From contig CAYVSP010000026.1 in the NCBI GenBank assembly GCA_964453655.1, positions 1 through 8,250 of the forward strand: 8,250 nucleotides of DNA, read 5' to 3'. The notes below the pieces were generated by a model. It was not told the DNA's origin. It did no database searches and saw nothing but the letters and a program-made list of their open reading frames with translations. The DNA comes from CAYVSP01 sp964453655. GTDB taxonomy: Bacteria > Patescibacteriota > Saccharimonadia > Saccharimonadales > CAYVSP01. The position numbers and the translations under genes were made by a program. Positions within the stretch are counted from its first letter, which is position 1, and each line of letters opens with the position of its first letter. This document shows, piece after piece, positions 1-5,810 of the stretch.

Positions 1-2
1 TT

Positions 3-503
3 CTAAGGGTAGATTATGACAAGGATTCTTTTGCTCAGGAGGCTAATGAGTCACAACCAAATGACACGCCGTCTCGTCGAGACATATTTATCAAAAGCGT
101 CAAATTGTTTGATGGAAGTAATTATTCAAGTTATGTTCCGACGATTACCACAAAGCAAGATCGAAGACCTAATTCTGGTGTAATCGTATACGACAGTAAG
201 CGTCCAGGTAAAAGTACATTCAGATACCTTACAGCACGTGAGTGCTTTCTTCTTATGGGTTTTGAAGATAGCGATTATGAATCATTAGTTGAGGGCAATT
301 TTAAGAAGAACATAACAACTAATTTCTTCACTACCACCAAGATAGTTAAGATGGCGGGTAACAGTATTGTAGTGCCAGTATTGGAAGCAGTGTTCACTCA
401 GATGCTTTATGTAGATCAGCATTTCTTATCAAAGGTATCTGTTGAAGAGTCTGTTGAAGAAGCACAGATTGTCGGTGAGCTTGGTTTTGTAGCATCATTA
501 TAA
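3..503 (+). CDS. DNA cytosine-5 methyltransferase, C-terminal part (partial, runs off left edge)
   Basis: The frame is open from the first bases of the window and ends at TAA 501-503, so the gene begins upstream; the TTG at 105 is an internal leucine codon, not a start. The C-terminal part carries the two last conserved blocks of C5-cytosine methyltransferases. Motif IX-like RYLTARECFLLMGF lies about 70 residues from the first visible codon, and motif X-like AGNSIVVPVLEAVF lies about 40 residues later. Family knowledge: these enzymes transfer a methyl group from S-adenosylmethionine to C5 of cytosine at a short target, and motif X helps build the SAM pocket. The catalytic Pro-Cys motif IV and the target recognition domain core are outside the window, so specificity cannot be read. 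Roughly 45 residues follow motif X, a short acidic tail (VEESVEEAQ). No restriction endonuclease gene follows directly; an orphan enzyme or a restriction partner upstream are both possible. Confidence 0.88.
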   Translation, partial: LRVDYDKDSFAQEANESQPNDTPSRRDIFIKSVKLFDGSNYSSYVPTITTKQDRRPNSGVIVYDSKRPGKSTFRYLTARECFLLMGFEDSDYESLVEGNFKKNITTNFFTTTKIVKMAGNSIVVPVLEAVFTQMLYVDQHFLSKVSVEESVEEAQIVGELGFVASL

Positions 504-524
504 TTAGCAGTAAATGCATAATTA
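501..524. repeat. Bulged hairpin overlapping the methyltransferase stop codon
   Basis: TAATTAGCA (501-509) pairs with TGC-A-TAATTA (515-524), giving a 9-bp stem with one bulged A on the 3' arm and a 5-nt loop. It begins on the stop codon of the methyltransferase. No T-run follows, so it is not a typical intrinsic terminator; it could protect or define the mRNA 3' end. The A/T-rich outer stem is weak. Confidence 0.45.
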
Positions 525-574
525 CTACGCAAGACCAATTTAGAAAGCTAGGCTGATTAAGATACTCTAAATAC

Positions 575-583
575 TGCTACAAT
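575..583 (+). promoter_or_regulatory. Extended -10 promoter of the CDF exporter gene
   Basis: TGCTACAAT fits an extended -10 (TG, one base, TACAAT). No convincing -35 lies 17 nt upstream. The gap to ATG 595 is 11 nt, longer than the 6-7 nt of the other promoters here, so a 4-5 nt leader is expected. No Shine-Dalgarno sequence is present. Confidence 0.6.
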
Positions 584-594
584 TTATTTATACA

Positions 595-1485
595 ATGACA
601 CATTCACACGACACAAAAAACAATGATAATAGCATAAAGTTCGGGCTTGTTCTGAATACTGGCTTTACGATAGTTGAGTTTATATTTGGCATACTCACAG
701 GTAGCCTCGCTCTTATAGCCGATGCGGCACACAACCTAACAGACACCTTTACGTTATCGGTATCTTTTGCAGCCAACCGTCTAGCTCGGCGTGAGGCAAA
801 CGATAGTAAAACCTTTGGCTATGGTCGTGCCACTATCCTTGCTGCCTTGCTGAACGCCAGCGTAATGCTCGCTGTTGCAGCCTTTATTGTTATTGAAGCT
901 ATCCAGCGACTCGGTAATCCACACCCTGTTGAGGGTGGAGTTGTCGCTGCCGTTGCCTTTGTCGGCATACTGGTCAACGGCTCTATTGCTTATGTGCTAT
1001 CCAAGAACCGTAAAGACTTGAATATGCGTAGTGCTTTTATAGATATGGCATTTGATGCACTGTCATCACTCGGTGCGGTAATTGCTGGTCTGATTATCTG
1101 GCTCACTGGCATAACGTGGGTAGATAGTGCGGTTGGTTTAGTCATTGCCGCATTGCTGGTATACAACACGCTCAAAATACTACGTGAAGCAGTGCAAATA
1201 CTGCTTGAAGGAACGCCAAAAGACCTGGACGTTGCTGTTATAACCCAAGCCATTACTGATACCGACAGGGTATTATCGGTTGATGATATGCACGTTTGGG
1301 CTATTCGTTCAGGCTACAACGCTCTAAGCTGCCACATTGCGATTGATGAAAAAGATCTTACAGAAAGTCGCAACATAGTAGAAGCAGTAAAATCTAAGCT
1401 ACGAAAAGACTACGACATACAACACGCAACCATTGAAGTCGAGCTTGAAGATTGTACAACACACGAAGAACACGAAACGCACTAA
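595..1485 (+). CDS. Cation diffusion facilitator (CDF) family metal efflux transporter, CzcD-like
   Basis: A 296-residue inner-membrane protein of normal CDF length. Six hydrophobic segments lie at about 15-37, 40-60, 80-104, 114-136, 148-171 and 177-200, followed by a cytoplasmic domain of about 90 residues. TM2 has the family metal-site pattern H46xxxD50 in DAAHNLTD. The TM5 half-site, usually HxxxD, reads D150xxxD154 in FIDMAFDALSSLG, so a histidine is replaced by aspartate. The cytoplasmic domain contains MHVWAI (H233) and LSCHIAID (H247), as in the dimerising metal-binding domain of the family. Both ends are histidine-rich (MTHSHD; CTTHEEHETH), a common metal-loading feature. Family knowledge: these proteins export Zn, Cd, Co, Fe or Mn by proton antiport. 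The D-for-H change makes the metal uncertain. The ATG is chosen because the extended -10 sits just upstream and the N-terminus fits homologues. No 38-nt repeat precedes this gene, but one follows it. Confidence 0.93.
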   Translation: MTHSHDTKNNDNSIKFGLVLNTGFTIVEFIFGILTGSLALIADAAHNLTDTFTLSVSFAANRLARREANDSKTFGYGRATILAALLNASVMLAVAAFIVIEAIQRLGNPHPVEGGVVAAVAFVGILVNGSIAYVLSKNRKDLNMRSAFIDMAFDALSSLGAVIAGLIIWLTGITWVDSAVGLVIAALLVYNTLKILREAVQILLEGTPKDLDVAVITQAITDTDRVLSVDDMHVWAIRSGYNALSCHIAIDEKDLTESRNIVEAVKSKLRKDYDIQHATIEVELEDCTTHEEHETH

Positions 1486-1532
1486 TAGATTGCGTCAGGT
1501 GTTAAAAAGCTAGTACATCTCGTTTAATGGTG

Positions 1533-1570
1533 GTTATAACTTCCTCTATTGTGGTGAGCCAAGCATAAGC
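1533..1570 (+). repeat. 38-nt intergenic repeat, copy 1 (subfamily A)
   Basis: Left end GTTATAAC (a perfect palindrome, replacing GTTCTAAC of other copies); right end GTGAGCCAAGCATAAGC matches the other copies over its last 15 bases. The middle (CTTCCTCTATTG) resembles copy 2, which defines subfamily A. It ends 38 nt before the ATG of the PurM-like gene. The preceding 47 nt after the CDF stop hold nothing recognisable. Confidence 0.85.
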
Positions 1571-1592
1571 AATATACAAGTCTGAAGTATTC

Positions 1593-1601
1593 TGCTAGAT
1601 T
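1593..1601 (+). promoter_or_regulatory. Extended -10 promoter of the PurM-like gene
   Basis: TGCTAGATT is an extended -10 whose hexamer TAGATT (1596-1601) ends 7 nt before ATG 1609, so transcription is expected to start at or within a base or two of the start codon. No -35 hexamer and no ribosome-binding site are visible. Confidence 0.6.
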
Positions 1602-1608
1602 TGGTTTA

Positions 1609-2790
1609 ATGAGCGGCCAAGATCCTGAAATAGTTCAATCGTCTGAATCCAAAGAAATTGTTATAAACGAATATGGGCTAGCTGGTGTTAACGTTGATGT
1701 AGAAGCAATCGCCTCAAATGCTATGTATACAGCAGCAAAACAAACATGGGTTAATAGAAGTGGCAAACTTGGTGAAATAAAAGAATTAGATGAAGATTTT
1801 TTTGGAGCCAGACATTCTGAGATTGGCGGCCTACCTATTGGAACGGTTGACCACGAAAATACTGATGGTGCAGGCACGATACCAATGATTGCAAGGACGG
1901 CAAAAAAATGGGATACTGTCGGATCGTTTTTAACAGCCATGGTGGCTGACGATGCGGCTGCCGAAGGTTATGAACCAGCCAAGATGCAAACAGGCTTAAC
2001 GATGAATACGCTTGGAAACGACTTAAGCAGAATCCCGATTATCGAGGCACTAGGCGCTAGTCTAATTGAGCCATGCGCACAGGCATCTGTCGCTGTAACA
2101 GGTGGAGAAATTGCCCAGCATAATGATCAATTTGCAGAAAAAGATGATTTCGATTTTGAGTGGGTTGCAACCTTAATTAGTTATGGTCACCAAACCAGGA
2201 TCATTAACTTAAAAAGCATACAGCCAGGTGACTGGATTGTTGGATTTGCCGATTCTTCTATAGGTTGCAATGGCATTTCATTAGTTAGAAAAACGCTAGA
2301 ACGAATTTACGGTATAAATTGGGCTGATGAGGTAGTAGAAGGACAAAAACTTGGTGAGCTAGCTTTAACGCCTTTACCAATATATGCAGGTGCCTTAGTT
2401 GATATGCATGGGGGGTATGACTTAAATCGTCCAGCCCAAGCAAACATCCACGGCGCTATTCAAGTCAGCGGTGGTGGAATAAAAGAAAAACTAGGTAGAA
2501 TACTTCGACCAAGTAATTTGGGAGCAAAAATATTCGATCTTTTTGAGCCAAATTATTTGTTCTCGTTACTCCAGGAGCTAGGTGGTATTACTGATGAAAC
2601 AAGCTACCAAACGTGGCATATGGGGCAAAGATTGCTTATTGTGAGTCCTGAGCCGGATCAAGTCATGGAGACCGGCTCACATCATGGATTAAAATCAAAA
2701 GTTATTGGTCAAGTTACAGCTGAAAAGGGAATTAGTCTTAGAAGCAACGGACACTTCAAACCTGGGGAACTACTAGATTTGACTGGTTAA
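1609..2790 (+). CDS. purM: PurM-like protein (AIR synthase / phosphoribosylformylglycinamidine cyclo-ligase family)
   Basis: A 393-residue soluble protein that follows the PurM architecture. YGLAGVNVD (22-30) corresponds to the PurM N-terminal Y-x-x-AGVDID segment. DGAGT (86-90) matches the nucleotide loop usually written DGVGTK, here without the lysine (followed by IPM). WDTVGSFLTAMVADDAAAEG (101-120) corresponds to DTIGIDLVAMCVND; VTGGEIA (163-169) to the GGE-T/I-A motif; ADSSIGCNGISLVRKTL (214-230) and SGGGIKEKL (287-295) to the C-terminal domain blocks; YQTWHMGQRLLIV (333-345) to the end strand. Family knowledge: PurM closes FGAM to AIR with ATP in purine synthesis. E. coli PurM is about 345 residues, so this version is longer. 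No other pur gene is nearby. A divergent paralogue or a related ATP-grasping member (e.g. selenophosphate synthetase/HypE-like) is possible, but the block order is closest to PurM. Confidence 0.8.
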   Translation: MSGQDPEIVQSSESKEIVINEYGLAGVNVDVEAIASNAMYTAAKQTWVNRSGKLGEIKELDEDFFGARHSEIGGLPIGTVDHENTDGAGTIPMIARTAKKWDTVGSFLTAMVADDAAAEGYEPAKMQTGLTMNTLGNDLSRIPIIEALGASLIEPCAQASVAVTGGEIAQHNDQFAEKDDFDFEWVATLISYGHQTRIINLKSIQPGDWIVGFADSSIGCNGISLVRKTLERIYGINWADEVVEGQKLGELALTPLPIYAGALVDMHGGYDLNRPAQANIHGAIQVSGGGIKEKLGRILRPSNLGAKIFDLFEPNYLFSLLQELGGITDETSYQTWHMGQRLLIVSPEPDQVMETGSHHGLKSKVIGQVTAEKGISLRSNGHFKPGELLDLTG

Positions 2791-2795
2791 TCAAA

Positions 2796-2833
2796 GTTCT
2801 AACTTCCATTACTACGGAGAGCCAAGCATAAGC
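2796..2833 (+). repeat. 38-nt intergenic repeat, copy 2 (subfamily A)
   Basis: Runs from GTTCTAAC to GAGCCAAGCATAAGC, starting 5 nt after the PurM-like stop codon and ending 37 nt before ATG 2871. It is directly followed by GTTATGC (2834-2840), so GCATAA and TTATGC form a 6-bp inverted pair with a 3-nt loop at the 3' boundary. The left TTCTAAC and right GTTATGC each differ at one position from the integron core-site consensi RYYYAAC and GTTRRRY. Confidence 0.88.
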
Positions 2834-2855
2834 GTTATGCAAAATGAAAAAAAGC

Positions 2856-2864
2856 TGATATTTT
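2856..2864 (+). promoter_or_regulatory. Extended -10 promoter of the unknown acidic protein gene
   Basis: TGATATTTT is an extended -10; TATTTT (2859-2864) ends exactly 6 nt before ATG 2871. Another ATG at 2866 opens only a two-codon frame (ATG TCA TGA) that overlaps the true start, and it would lie upstream of the expected transcript start. Confidence 0.6.
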
Positions 2865-2870
2865 TATGTC

Positions 2871-3572
2871 ATGACCGCCCCCTTTAGTGAAGGAGAGCCC
2901 ATACCTCAGCTAAGTATTGGATTTCCCTTTGATAATCCACTTGGAGATATTGAGACTGAGGAACTAATTTCCCAAAGGACTCTCGCGGCCTTGGATTTTA
3001 TAGTCGGAATGGCTCCTGATTATGAATCTCTAGTATATAACCCTGACGGGGGAAGAGTTGGCCAGAATGTAATAGTCCTAGAAGACGGATACATTATTCA
3101 TAAGACAGAAACTAACAGTTCCCACGTTATTAAAGAGCGTTCTCTCAGTTTCTTTATTTATAACCCATCGAACCATGATGAAAGTTATCAATTTGTGGTT
3201 GCACTAAACAGGGTCTATAGAGCTTTTTATGTTGATGATTATGGAGTTGTTGATGGCACAGGGTTAACTGATTCGATGAAAATTGCAGTTGATGCGGTTC
3301 TTTTGAATATGGAGGCTCGTCTTGACACAGCACCTGATGTTATACCAAGCCCAATCGATGACGGCACGTTGCGCGCAGATTCAAGAATGGCCGAAATACT
3401 ACAGGCGTTAGGTAAGGCTTTTGAAGACGTGGCTACAAAATTACCAATAGATCTTGAAGGAGTAGCAGAGCCTTTACGAACAGTTTCTTTGAGTGAACCT
3501 TTTGGCCAAAAACTTCTTCAAATCATTTGGCCGATTATCTTTGCTCGTTTAAGCGCAGACGACGAAACCTAA
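2871..3572 (+). CDS. Hypothetical acidic soluble protein, no family recognised
   Basis: 233 residues, rich in Asp/Glu, with no signal peptide and no membrane segment. I do not recognise a domain. The first half (about 60-125) alternates short beta-like stretches (VGQNVIVLEDGYIIH, SLSFFIYNP, YQFVVALNRVYRAFYVDDYG) and suggests a small beta-rich domain. A helical stretch follows (SMKIAVDAVLLNMEARL, about 135-151), then a proline- and aspartate-rich linker (about 153-163) and a helical C-terminal part (about 168-190 and 205-228). The start is set by the -10 box 6 nt upstream and by the lack of an earlier in-frame start. It stands alone between repeat copies 2 and 3, as one gene per unit. Base use looks like that of its neighbours. 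The function is unknown; a binding or partner protein is as likely as an enzyme, since no catalytic motif stands out. Confidence 0.82.
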   Translation: MTAPFSEGEPIPQLSIGFPFDNPLGDIETEELISQRTLAALDFIVGMAPDYESLVYNPDGGRVGQNVIVLEDGYIIHKTETNSSHVIKERSLSFFIYNPSNHDESYQFVVALNRVYRAFYVDDYGVVDGTGLTDSMKIAVDAVLLNMEARLDTAPDVIPSPIDDGTLRADSRMAEILQALGKAFEDVATKLPIDLEGVAEPLRTVSLSEPFGQKLLQIIWPIIFARLSADDET

Positions 3573-3608
3573 TTAGTCGTAAACTCCATAACCAGGTCGT
3601 AATGCCTA

Positions 3609-3645
3609 GTCCTAAGTAGTCAGCTAGAGGGAGCCAAGCATAAGC
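3609..3645 (+). repeat. 37-nt intergenic repeat, copy 3 (subfamily B)
   Basis: Begins GTCCTAAG and ends GAGCCAAGCATAAGC, with the subfamily-B middle GTCAGCTAGAGG; it is one base shorter than the other six. The upstream bases from 3587 (CCATAAC, then GTCGTAATGCCTA) resemble the extended left flank of copies 5-7, so homology reaches beyond the core. It ends 40 nt before ATG 3686. Confidence 0.87.
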
Positions 3646-3670
3646 AATGTAATAGAAGTGCTTTTGTTGA

Positions 3671-3679
3671 TGCTATAAT
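3671..3679 (+). promoter_or_regulatory. Consensus extended -10 promoter of the small helical protein gene
   Basis: TGCTATAAT is a perfect extended -10; TATAAT (3674-3679) ends exactly 6 nt before ATG 3686, leaving no room for a leader or a ribosome-binding site. No -35 is seen at 17 nt. Confidence 0.75.
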
Positions 3680-3685
3680 CGTCTT

Positions 3686-3937
3686 ATGGGCTTAACGCAA
3701 ACTGACCTTCAAGAAATTCGTACGATTGTACAAGCTGCTATTGAGCCATTATCCAACGAGATACAAGCACTTAGAAATGATATAAAAGAAATTTACAATA
3801 TGATTGCCGAACTTCAATCTGCCACAATCACCGACAAAGAATTCAAAAAACGCTCAATTGAAGAAAAATTACTAACACTAAATGCCGAGCTGCTAGCCGC
3901 AGCCAAGCAAGCTGGTGTTACATTACCACGTAAATAG
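3686..3937 (+). CDS. Small helical (coiled-coil) hypothetical protein
   Basis: 83 residues, almost entirely predicted helix by eye. Residues 5-45 show a heptad-like spacing of hydrophobic residues (LQEIRTIVQAAIEPLSNEI, then ALRNDIKEIYNMIAELQ), consistent with a coiled coil or a short multimer-forming helix. A second, lysine/glutamate-rich helix (about 50-76) ends in a basic tail, TLPRK. There is no signal peptide, membrane segment or catalytic motif. A perfect -10 box 6 nt before the ATG and a repeat copy on each side (the following one begins 1-2 nt after the stop) argue that this is a real, independently transcribed gene. Small helical proteins of this kind often act as partners or as phage- or secretion-related structural pieces, but nothing here supports a particular role. 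Confidence 0.82.
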   Translation: MGLTQTDLQEIRTIVQAAIEPLSNEIQALRNDIKEIYNMIAELQSATITDKEFKKRSIEEKLLTLNAELLAAAKQAGVTLPRK

Positions 3938-3938
3938 A

Positions 3939-3976
3939 GTTCTAATTTCTATAACTGCGGAGAGTCATGTTTGACT
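3939..3976 (+). repeat. Degenerate 38-nt repeat, copy 4 (subfamily A)
   Basis: Aligns without gaps to copy 2: GTTCTAAT at the left, CTGCGGAGAG in the middle. The otherwise invariant tail GCCAAGCATAAGC is changed to GTCATGTTTGACT. It starts 1 nt after the TAG of the preceding gene. Its last six bases (3971-3976) form the -35 hexamer of the next promoter. Confidence 0.7.
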
Positions 3977-3999
3977 AATTTCTACTTTTGTTGTATTTT
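3971..3999 (+). promoter_or_regulatory. Sigma70-type promoter (-35 and -10) of the Cof-type HAD gene
   Basis: TTGACT (3971-3976) and TATTTT (3994-3999) are separated by 17 nt, the ideal spacing. The -10 ends 6 nt before ATG 4006. Unlike most promoters in this window it lacks the extended -10 TG at the right position but has a clear -35, which lies in the altered tail of repeat copy 4. Confidence 0.7.
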
Positions 4000-4005
4000 T
4001 AGTTT

Positions 4006-4761
4006 ATGTCAGAGTTCTCGGGTTTTGTTTTTGATATTGATAAAACTGCTGTACCGAATGGTGCAACAACAGTAGAATCAGCGGTGCTTCGTGAAGCATT
4101 TGTGTCATTACCTCAAGATGTTATTGCTATTGCAGCTACGGGCAGAGCACTGGAATTTGCGTTGCCCATTACGAGAGCACTAAATCTTAGGCATGAAAGC
4201 GTAGTGGCGAACGGCGCATTGGTGGTTGACTCACAGACTGGTAAGGCATGGAGAAAGTCATTGCTCTCAAAAGACCAAGTTGCTGCCATTATTGAAGTTC
4301 ACAAACCTTATTCATATCCCTTTTTCTTAACAGGTGATGAAGCCGACAACTACCGTATTATCACAGAACAAGTGCCTAAACCGCTATCAGCAGCTTTCAT
4401 AAACGATGTGCCTGCAGAAGATGCTCATGACATTAGAGAGATGTTAGTTGCTATACCCGGGGTGAATGCCTACTTATCTCCTTCCTGGAGTGGTGGTGAT
4501 AATGAATTCGACATCAATATCGGTCATGTTAACGCACGAAAACACAATGCCTTAGAGGCCTTATTCGGAAAATATGCTATTGATTCCTCAAAAATGATTG
4601 GTGTAGGTGATGGCATAAACGACTTGGAGCTGTTTGATGCTGTAGGGCATAGGATTGCCGTGGCAAATGCGCATCCCCAGCTAATTGAAGCAGCTGATGA
4701 AATTGTCGCCTCGCAAGAGGAAGATGGGTTAGCTGAAGTAGTTCGTCGTTTCCATAAATAA
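4006..4761 (+). CDS. HAD-superfamily hydrolase, Cof-type (subfamily IIB) phosphatase
   Basis: 251 residues with all four HAD motifs: motif I FDIDKTAV with nucleophile D10 and acid/base D12; motif II AATGR with T45; motif III lysine K179 in NARKHNALEAL; motif IV GVGDGINDLELF with D202 and D206. The segment of about 80-175 between motifs II and III is the mixed alpha/beta cap typical of Cof-type (IIB) members. Length is typical of the family (about 250-280). Family knowledge: these cytosolic Mg-dependent enzymes remove phosphate from sugar phosphates, phosphoglycolate-like compounds or cofactors such as FMN or PLP; the substrate cannot be read from the sequence. The gene has its own promoter. 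It ends 4 nt from the convergent transporter gene, with no hairpin terminator between them. Confidence 0.92.
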   Translation: MSEFSGFVFDIDKTAVPNGATTVESAVLREAFVSLPQDVIAIAATGRALEFALPITRALNLRHESVVANGALVVDSQTGKAWRKSLLSKDQVAAIIEVHKPYSYPFFLTGDEADNYRIITEQVPKPLSAAFINDVPAEDAHDIREMLVAIPGVNAYLSPSWSGGDNEFDINIGHVNARKHNALEALFGKYAIDSSKMIGVGDGINDLELFDAVGHRIAVANAHPQLIEAADEIVASQEEDGLAEVVRRFHK

Positions 4762-4765
4762 TTGG

Positions 4766-5629
4766 CTATCTGGCGACTAGAATAAGCCCGATTATACCCA
4801 TTGCAGCTGCCAATAATTTTACTGGCAAGTAGTTTCTTTCCCTAAGAATAAAGTAGGCAGAAATTATGACTACTACCGACATAAAATCACTTGCTGCTCC
4901 AACCCTAGCGGCACTATTGCTGTATTTCAAGGCGACTATAAAGCAAGTTGATTTTAATACGTTCGTTAACCCGTAACCAAAAACTACATTTTTTGTTGCT
5001 GAGTCTTTGAAAAGTATTGGTAATTTTTTTAACTCATTTCTAGCTAAATAAACCGCCCATGCAATTTGGGATGACCAACCTATTAATAAATAGGTGCCAA
5101 AATCGACACGATTAAGCATGTAACGCTCATACGCAACCGCAATTCCGAGTACTGCGGTACTACCAAGCGCAAACAGTATTCCACTAATTTGAGTGTGTTT
5201 GTGTTGCTTGAGTTGTGGAGCTGCCACTAATACACCTGAGGCAATTAGCAAAAATACCCCCGCAAATGCAGCACCTGCTAAGCTTTCATCCAACACTGTA
5301 AGTGCAACAATTAGAGTAAAAATGGGGCTGAGGTTATTAATGACTGTGTACACGCCAACATCAATATCTTTGTTAGCCCTAAAGGCGAGGATATTAAAAA
5401 TCGGCCAGATAAGACTACCGCCTAAAAGTAATAATAAGTTAACCCAGCCTATGTGAAGATTATGCGGAAACAGTAGTCCAAGTAATATTGCAGCCGGCAA
5501 CAAGAACACAACAAAAAATGAAGCATTTATAAGTCTGTTTTTATCAGGAAGTTTTTGTGCAAGAACACGCCGAATTAAATAACTGGCAGCGCCGAATGCA
5601 AAATAGAGGGCAATAAAAAATAACCACAT
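4766..5629 (-). CDS. EamA/DMT-superfamily transporter, ten transmembrane helices
   Basis: 287 residues, the standard length for the family, with ten hydrophobic segments at about 1-20, 36-54, 61-84, 93-113, 118-136, 147-167, 177-196, 214-234, 243-263 and 269-286. They form two five-helix EamA repeats. The typical late-repeat signature appears twice: LSPIFTLIVALTVLDESL (100-117) and SDFMSVVVIISAYFILRER (247-265). Family knowledge: DMT carriers move amino acids, nucleotides or other small metabolites across the inner membrane, and several are exporters; the substrate is not predictable here. It is the only minus-strand gene in the window and is convergent with the HAD phosphatase. The start at 5629 gives a first helix beginning at residue 1, as in many EamA proteins, and a weak -10-like box lies just upstream. 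Confidence 0.92.
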   Translation of the reverse strand: MWLFFIALYFAFGAASYLIRRVLAQKLPDKNRLINASFFVVFLLPAAILLGLLFPHNLHIGWVNLLLLLGGSLIWPIFNILAFRANKDIDVGVYTVINNLSPIFTLIVALTVLDESLAGAAFAGVFLLIASGVLVAAPQLKQHKHTQISGILFALGSTAVLGIAVAYERYMLNRVDFGTYLLIGWSSQIAWAVYLARNELKKLPILFKDSATKNVVFGYGLTNVLKSTCFIVALKYSNSAARVGAASDFMSVVVIISAYFILRERNYLPVKLLAAAMGIIGLILVAR

Positions 5630-5634
5630 TGCTC

Positions 5635-5640
5635 AGTATG
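5635..5640 (-). promoter_or_regulatory. Possible -10 box of the EamA transporter gene
   Basis: Read on the minus strand, CATACT lies 5 nt before the ATG, in nearly the position seen for the plus-strand promoters. It lacks the TG extension and a convincing -35. Its position is the main support. Confidence 0.3.
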
Positions 5641-5683
5641 ATTTTACTCTGGGTAACGAGATTAAACTATAAATAACCTCCCC

Positions 5684-5706
5684 GAAGGCTGGATGCTCAG
5701 CCATTC
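5684..5706. repeat. Bulged hairpin between the divergent EamA and GmhB-like genes
   Basis: GAAGGCTG (5684-5691) pairs with CAGCC-A-TTC (5698-5706): eight base pairs with one bulged A and a 6-nt loop. No T-run follows on either strand. The right arm overlaps the CCATTCC that begins the extended form of repeat copy 5. It could be an operator-like or recombination-related structure, or chance. Confidence 0.4.
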
Positions 5707-5767
5707 CTATAATCCGCCCGTAACACGTAGTTCTAAGCATGTCAGCTAAGGGTAGCCAAGCATAAGC
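5701..5767 (+). repeat. Intergenic repeat, copy 5 (subfamily B, extended; core 5730-5767)
   Basis: The 38-nt core runs from GTTCTAAG to TAGCCAAGCATAAGC with the middle CATGTCAGCTAAGGG. Left of it, 5701-5729 (CCATTCC, then GCCCGTAACACGTA) aligns with the same-length flank of copy 6. Right of it, GTAATAACCTCAGT aligns with copies 6 and 7. Homology therefore covers most of the intergenic region. The core ends 43 nt before ATG 5811. Confidence 0.88.
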
Positions 5768-5795
5768 GTAATAACCTCAGTAATATGGTGTCTTT

Positions 5796-5804
5796 TGATA
5801 TGAT
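5796..5804 (+). promoter_or_regulatory. Extended -10 promoter of the GmhB-like gene
   Basis: TGATATGAT is an extended -10; TATGAT (5799-5804) ends exactly 6 nt before ATG 5811, so a leaderless transcript is expected. No -35 is evident. Confidence 0.68.
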
Positions 5805-5810
5805 GAAGTA

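Noticed and set aside
105..107. TTG as start of the first gene
   Set aside because: The frame is open to the left edge, the length from 105 is too short for a methyltransferase, and there is no -10 box 6 nt upstream.
588..1253. Minus-strand frames at 588-776 and 990-1253 inside the CDF gene
   Set aside because: They lie opposite a clear transporter gene and show no family resemblance or promoter.
1486..1608. Intrinsic terminators and ribosome-binding sites in the gaps
   Set aside because: No GC-rich hairpin followed by a T-run and no AGGAGG-like site at a suitable distance was found in this or the other gaps.
1635..1940. Minus-strand frame inside the PurM-like gene
   Set aside because: Shadow of a conserved coding region on the other strand; low-complexity serine/proline composition.
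2796..2840. Canonical integron attC site
   Set aside because: TTCTAAC and GTTATGC each miss the core consensus by one base and are not fully complementary to each other; other copies fit worse (GTAATGA, AATATAC at the right boundary). No integrase is in the window. I report an integron-like array only as a hypothesis.
3901..3912. AGCCAAGCAAGC inside the small helical gene, resembling the repeat tail
   Set aside because: It lacks the rest of the 38-nt element and encodes the ordinary residues AKQA; probably chance similarity.
5193..5456. Plus-strand frame inside the EamA transporter gene
   Set aside because: Opposite a well-supported membrane protein gene, with no recognisable domain and no leaderless promoter.
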